DNA from: Maritalea mediterranea
GTDB taxonomy: Bacteria; Pseudomonadota; Alphaproteobacteria; Rhizobiales; Devosiaceae
Reading direction: 5' to 3'
Assembly: GCF_021568695.1 (NCBI RefSeq)
Contig: NZ_JAKGTI010000001.1
Location: forward strand, 1,116,001 to 1,180,000
DNA length: 64,000 nt
Numbering within the stretch: the first letter of the stretch is position 1; each line of letters starts with the position of its first letter. Positions 60,597 through 64,000 of this stretch are shown one piece after another. A model generated the notes under the pieces. It made no database searches and was not told where the DNA came from. It saw nothing but the letters and a program-made list of their open reading frames with translations. Position numbers and translations under genes: made by a program.

Positions 60597-61952
60597 CTAA
60601 CCCTGCAGAACTGAGTTGATATGTTGTGCGGCGATCTTGCCGTCCTCCACGGCCACAACCGTCAGGTCTTCGCCGCCGACAATGCAATCGCCACCGGCCC
60701 AGATTTTGGCATTGGAGGTCTGGCGTTGGTCATTCACCTTGATCCGCCCTCCTTCCAAATCAATCTGGCCGCCGCTCAATGCACTTGAATCAAATTTTTG
60801 GCCAATGGCCTTAAACACTTGATCGGCTGGAATAATCTGGGTTTCGCCGGTGCCGCTCAAGATGCCATCCGCAAGCGCGGTTGTTTCCACTTCAAGGCCA
60901 CACACTTCGCCATCGCCATTCAGTTGAATAGCTTTGGGCTGCCGCCAATGTTTGATGTCCACCCCGTGGGTTTGCGCCAATTCCTGCTCATAAAGGCTGG
61001 CATTCATGGCCGACTGACCGCGACGATAGCAGATGGTCACGTTCTCCGCGCCCAGCAACTTGGTTTGAATGGCGATATCAATTGCGGTCATCCCGCCGCC
61101 GATCACGACAACATTGCGACCCACATTGAGGGTAGACTTGTCTTCTGCCTGGCGCAGCGCCGCAATATAATCGATTGCGTCTTCACAACCCGGCGCATCT
61201 TCACCCTCCAGATTCAGGCGATTGGTATTTTTCAGGCCCAGCCCCAAAAACACCGCATCATAGTCTGCGGCCAATTGGTCAAGCTCCACATCGCGCCCCA
61301 GCATCTGGCCATTTTTAATTTCAATACCACCAATTTCCAGCAAGAAATCAATTTCGCGTTGGGCAAAATTGTCGGTGGATTTGTAGCTGGCAATGCCGAA
61401 TTCGTTCAGACCGCCGGGTTTATTCCGGGCATCAAAAACCACCACATCATGACCTTCGCGGGCCAAATGGTGTGCACAGCTCATGCCTGCGGGGCCAGCG
61501 CCAACAATGGCAATCTTTTTGCCGGTTTCGGGCTTGCGGGTGAAGGGGTGCGGACGTTTCTCGTCCATAAAGTGGTCGGTGGCATAGCGCTGAAGCTGGC
61601 CGATTTTTACGGGCTTGCCTTCAGCTTCCTCGCGTACACACACTTCTTCACACAAGGTTTCCGTGGGGCAAACGCGGGCGCACATGCCCCCCATAATATT
61701 CTGGTTGAAAATGGTCTTGGCCGACCCCACCGGATTATCCGTTGCGATCTGGCGGATAAACAGCGGTATGTCAATTGAAGTGGGACAGGCGGTCATACAC
61801 GGTGCGTCATAGCAAAAATAACACCGTTCCGCTTCCACCTTGGCCTCGTGCCAATCAAGTGGCGCATGTAGATCGGAAAAATTCTCTTCATATTCAGCTG
61901 CGCTCAGACGTGCACTTCGTACATCACGCGATAAAACCTGCCGGTCAGACAT
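60597..61952 (-). CDS. preT: NAD-dependent dihydropyrimidine dehydrogenase subunit PreT
   Basis: A 451-residue protein. I chose ATG 61952 with GGGAGGGGAG upstream; the frame is open 51 codons more, without family similarity. The N-terminal domain has eight cysteines in CYFCYDAPCMTACPTSIDIP and CARVCPTETLCEEVC, which hold Fe-S clusters. FAD binds at IVGAGPAGMSCAHHLA and NAD(P) at VVIGGGMTAIDIAIQ. The ending IWAGGDCIVGGEDLTVVAVEDGKIAA is typical of GltD-like proteins. It takes electrons from NADH and passes them to PreA. Confidence 0.96.
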   Translation of the reverse strand: MSDRQVLSRDVRSARLSAAEYEENFSDLHAPLDWHEAKVEAERCYFCYDAPCMTACPTSIDIPLFIRQIATDNPVGSAKTIFNQNIMGGMCARVCPTETLCEEVCVREEAEGKPVKIGQLQRYATDHFMDEKRPHPFTRKPETGKKIAIVGAGPAGMSCAHHLAREGHDVVVFDARNKPGGLNEFGIASYKSTDNFAQREIDFLLEIGGIEIKNGQMLGRDVELDQLAADYDAVFLGLGLKNTNRLNLEGEDAPGCEDAIDYIAALRQAEDKSTLNVGRNVVVIGGGMTAIDIAIQTKLLGAENVTICYRRGQSAMNASLYEQELAQTHGVDIKHWRQPKAIQLNGDGEVCGLEVETTALADGILSGTGETQIIPADQVFKAIGQKFDSSALSGGQIDLEGGRIKVNDQRQTSNAKIWAGGDCIVGGEDLTVVAVEDGKIAAQHINSVLQG

Positions 61953-62107
61953 CGTTCTCCCCTCCCTGATTTGACGCGGACGACTGTGCTTCAAACTCCA
62001 ATGAACCAGTTTTCCTCGAACTGATCCTGCCATTTCCCAATGGCGCGGTATTCCGACGCCAACCGTTCGCGATCCGGTATCAAAATCTTGAATTATTTTT
62101 ATCAAAA

Positions 62108-62113
62108 GGTCAA
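62108..62113 (-). promoter_or_regulatory. TTGACC motif upstream of preT
   Basis: On the minus strand TTGACC is followed by TTTTGATAAA, which partly completes the RutR consensus TTGACCA-2-TGGTCAA. It lies about 156 bases upstream of the preT ATG. No clear -10 box at the right distance could be found, so it may be an operator or a -35 box. Confidence 0.35.
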
Positions 62114-62212
62114 ATTTTTATTTTCGCCTCGTATTTATCTTACGGAACCTTTCTCATAATGAGCCGTTTGGCCCGAAAAATCGCGGCATTTTGGTGCATA
62201 AGGCTAAGTAAG

Positions 62213-62264
62213 TCTTGTTAGTTTCAACAAGATGCATTAACAGCTGCACTGCGAATTGTTCGCA
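62213..62264. promoter_or_regulatory. Two inverted repeats upstream of the peroxiredoxin gene
   Basis: TCTTGTT-6-AACAAGA (62213-62232) and TGCGAA-TTG-TTCGCA (62250-62264) are two perfect dyads in the 424-base region between preT and the peroxiredoxin gene. They lie 113 to 164 bases before the peroxiredoxin ATG and are candidates for regulator binding. The rest of the region shows no gene. Confidence 0.45.
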
Positions 62265-62376
62265 TTCAAATAATGCTTTCCACCCTGATCGAAGGTGCTG
62301 ATGTCCATCACGCGGACAGGGGGAAGCTATGTGTGTGAATAGTCAAAAGAATTTGTAAAAAATCGAGGTGATTACG

Positions 62377-62937
62377 ATGGCTCATGTTGGCATGAAACTC
62401 CCGAAAGTGACCTTCCAGACTCGCGTACGCGATGAGTCAATTGAAGGCCCGAACCCATTCCGTTGGGAAGAAAAAACAACTGATGATTTCTTTAAAGGCA
62501 AGCGCGTTGTGCTCTTCTCATTGCCCGGCGCCTTCACGCCAACATGCTCCACTTACCAACTGCCAAACTACGAAAAAATGTTTGGTGAGTTTCAGGAAGA
62601 GGGTATTGATGCCATTTATTGCCTGAGCGTGAACGATGCCTTTGTGATGAACAAGTGGGGCAAGGACCAGGGCGTTGAAAATATCGGCCTGATTCCCGAT
62701 GGCTCTGGCGAGTTCACCCGCAAAATGGGCATGTTGGTCAAAAAAGACAATCTGGGCTTTGGCTACCGCTCATGGCGCTATGCAGCAATCATCGACGATG
62801 GCGAGATTGTGGGCTGGTTCCCTGAAGAAGGCTTTGAAGATGATTGCGCGACCGACCCTTATGATGTGTCCAGCCCAGAGCATGTGATCACATGGCTGCG
62901 CGACAACAAGCCATTTGAAAAAGAGCAAGTTGCCTAG
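62377..62937 (+). CDS. Peroxiredoxin (Prx5-like)
   Basis: A 186-residue thiol peroxidase. ATG 62377 has GAGG eight bases upstream; a GTG three codons earlier is possible. The peroxidatic cysteine lies in PGAFTPTCSTYQLPNYE, the Prx5 form of the PxxxTxxC motif. KWGKDQGVENIGLIPDGSGEFTRKMGM and YRSWRYAAIIDDGEIVGWFPEEG also fit. A second cysteine (DDCATDPYDVSSPEHV) lies near residue 166 and may resolve the sulfenate. It reduces hydrogen peroxide and alkyl peroxides in the cytoplasm. Confidence 0.93.
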   Translation: MAHVGMKLPKVTFQTRVRDESIEGPNPFRWEEKTTDDFFKGKRVVLFSLPGAFTPTCSTYQLPNYEKMFGEFQEEGIDAIYCLSVNDAFVMNKWGKDQGVENIGLIPDGSGEFTRKMGMLVKKDNLGFGYRSWRYAAIIDDGEIVGWFPEEGFEDDCATDPYDVSSPEHVITWLRDNKPFEKEQVA

Positions 62938-62968
62938 TTCGGCGAACGCCTGAACGATACAAATTTGG

Positions 62969-62998
62969 AAGGCGCGTGGTGAACGCGCCTTTTATTTT
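62969..62998 (+). terminator. Terminator after the peroxiredoxin gene
   Basis: AAGGCGCGT-GGTGA-ACGCGCCTT forms a 9-bp stem followed by TTTTATTTT. It overlaps the 3' end of the convergent GntR gene. Confidence 0.9.
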
Positions 62999-63663
62999 GC
63001 GCTATCGCGCGTTTGTAAGAACTGAATCAAAGACTCACTGGCCCCCAGAATATGCGCTCGGGTCAACGCAACGGCCTTGTCGGCATCCCGCGAGCTGCAG
63101 GCGTTCAAAATGCCCATATGCTCGCGCCTTGCCCGTTCCATCCCGTCAGTCAAAACCAATTGTGCCCGAAGATAGCTCTCAATCCGATCAAGCGCCTGGC
63201 TGACAATTTTCAGGTGATAGGGGCGCTCGGCCTTGGCATAAAGTGCATAGTGAAAATCACGATTGAGTTCGCCATACCGCGCCGAATCGGTTTCGGTGGC
63301 GAAGGCATCGCAAGCGCGGCGGGCTTTCTCGATCGTTTCATCGTCCATGTTCTCGACCGCATAGCGGATCACTTCGCCCTCCAGCAGCGCTCGAAACTCA
63401 AATATTTCGCGCACTTCATCCACGGAGAGGGAGGTGACCGTGGTGCCCTTATAGCGTTCTGTTTTCACCAGGCCTTGCTGCTCTAGCCGGGAAAGCGCCT
63501 CGCGCACGGGAATACGTGACGTGTTGAACATGTCTGCCAGCGCATCTTGCCGCAAATGCTCGCCCGCGCGAATTTCGCCGGTGAAGATCGCCTCGCGCAA
63601 GGCTTCAAAAATAAGATCAGCTGCCGAAGCCGATGCGCGCACGTTTGTTGCATTAAATTTCAT
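62992..63663 (-). CDS. GntR-family regulator with FCD domain
   Basis: A 223-residue regulator. The N-terminal winged helix is AADLIFEALREAIFTGEIRAGEHLRQDALADMFNTSRIPVREALSRLEQQGLV. The C-terminal all-helical FCD ligand domain has the metal ligands in RDFHYALYAKA and in EHMGILNACSSRDADKA, with a further histidine in AHILGASE. FCD regulators bind organic acids, and they often control a TRAP transporter next door. It is divergent from the exported protein gene that enters the right edge. Confidence 0.9.
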   Translation of the reverse strand: MKFNATNVRASASAADLIFEALREAIFTGEIRAGEHLRQDALADMFNTSRIPVREALSRLEQQGLVKTERYKGTTVTSLSVDEVREIFEFRALLEGEVIRYAVENMDDETIEKARRACDAFATETDSARYGELNRDFHYALYAKAERPYHLKIVSQALDRIESYLRAQLVLTDGMERARREHMGILNACSSRDADKAVALTRAHILGASESLIQFLQTRDSAK

Positions 63664-63806
63664 AAGATTCGTATGCCCAAAAACAATTTGATCCCAACAT
63701 AAATAGTCCGCCCCCCTTCGCCAAGCCTTGACTTAGCGCGCATTTGTGGCCGCGCTCAAAGCGGTCTTATCCAAAGGTATAGCATATTTTATAAAGAATA
63801 TTGTAG

Positions 63807-63818
63807 ATTGTATCCAAT
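63807..63818. promoter_or_regulatory. Candidate GntR operator between regulator and exported-protein gene
   Basis: ATTGTATCCAAT is a dyad matching in 10 of 12 positions and lies in an AT-rich stretch. It sits 144 bases from the regulator start and 124 from the next gene, where a FadR-subfamily operator would be expected. The remainder of 63664-63941 shows no gene. Confidence 0.4.
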
Positions 63819-63941
63819 TTTATGTTATAGAGAAAATGTAAGACGCAAAATTGCCCTTGCTCGCTCCTGATTTTCGTTGCCCTTCATCGGATGGCGACTG
63901 GGGCAGAGGTCAAATTGCATCAACCTAACCGGGAGGACGGT

Positions 63942-64000
63942 ATGAAATTTTTGAAAGTAGCCGCAATGGCGGCAATGGTGGCCGGATTGGCCGCGCCACA
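63942..64000 (+). CDS. Exported protein, 3' partial (signal peptide only)
   Basis: A GGGAGGA site stands before ATG 63942 and 19 codons are visible, reading MKFLKVAAMAAMVAGLAAP, a normal signal peptide start with a basic end and alanine-rich core. The rest lies outside the window. A TRAP or ABC solute-binding protein is the most common gene in this position beside an FCD-type GntR regulator, but this is only an expectation. Confidence 0.6.
   Translation, partial: MKFLKVAAMAAMVAGLAAP

Noticed and set aside
60798-61778. A 326-codon plus-strand frame opposite preT
   Set aside because: It is antisense to a clearly identified Fe-S flavoprotein gene and carries no motif of its own.

Overview
The window looks like a chromosomal segment of an alphaproteobacterium, most likely of the order Hyphomicrobiales (Rhizobiales). 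The signs are a gene-transfer-agent (GTA) structural cluster, the rhizobial-type cytochrome c maturation order ccmI-ccmE-ccmF-ccmH (cycHJKL) followed by degP, a response regulator, a histidine kinase and glnE, and many short overlapping ATGA or GTGA gene junctions. Genus and species cannot be fixed from the sequence alone. I see no tRNA, rRNA, CRISPR array, transposase or integrase.

Region 1 (1-11561) is a GTA-type late gene cluster, entered inside the HK97-type major capsid gene. It runs in canonical order: head-tail connector, head closure, tail terminator, major tail protein, two tail assembly chaperones, a very short tape measure, distal tail protein, hub, NlpC/P60 peptidase, the 1280-residue baseplate protein, a DUF2793 protein and an endolysin. 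The endolysin has a holin-like tail with its own internal start site. A strong intrinsic terminator sits directly after the capsid gene.

Region 2 (11614-31698) is housekeeping and signalling. It holds a PepSY protein with a two-component pair, a lipoprotein, a 437-residue protein I do not recognise, a divergent pair of unusual flavoproteins, cytochrome c maturation, a hydrolase-OsmC fusion, a TSUP permease, DegP, a second two-component pair and GlnE. Region 3 (31714-41714) holds a PAS histidine kinase, aminopeptidase N, two tandem ABC exporters and panB-panC.

Region 4 (41827-46234) is a persulfide/sulfide response module: a two-cysteine ArsR repressor divergent from two YeeE/YedE permeases, an ETHE1-like persulfide dioxygenase, a DUF442 protein and a SulP permease. 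It is followed by a structured, terminator-ended intergenic RNA candidate and an orphan TRAP solute-binding protein.

Region 5 (47778-61952) encodes complete reductive pyrimidine catabolism: an ABC importer, HydA, a beta-ureidopropionase, MmsA, an omega-aminotransferase, RutR, a DMT permease and PreA-PreT. Together these would take uracil or thymine to acetyl-CoA or propionyl-CoA, and the beta-alanine formed is also the substrate of PanC encoded 10 kb away. TTGACC motifs recur upstream of the three pathway transcription units. The window ends with a peroxiredoxin, a GntR/FCD regulator and the first codons of an exported protein.
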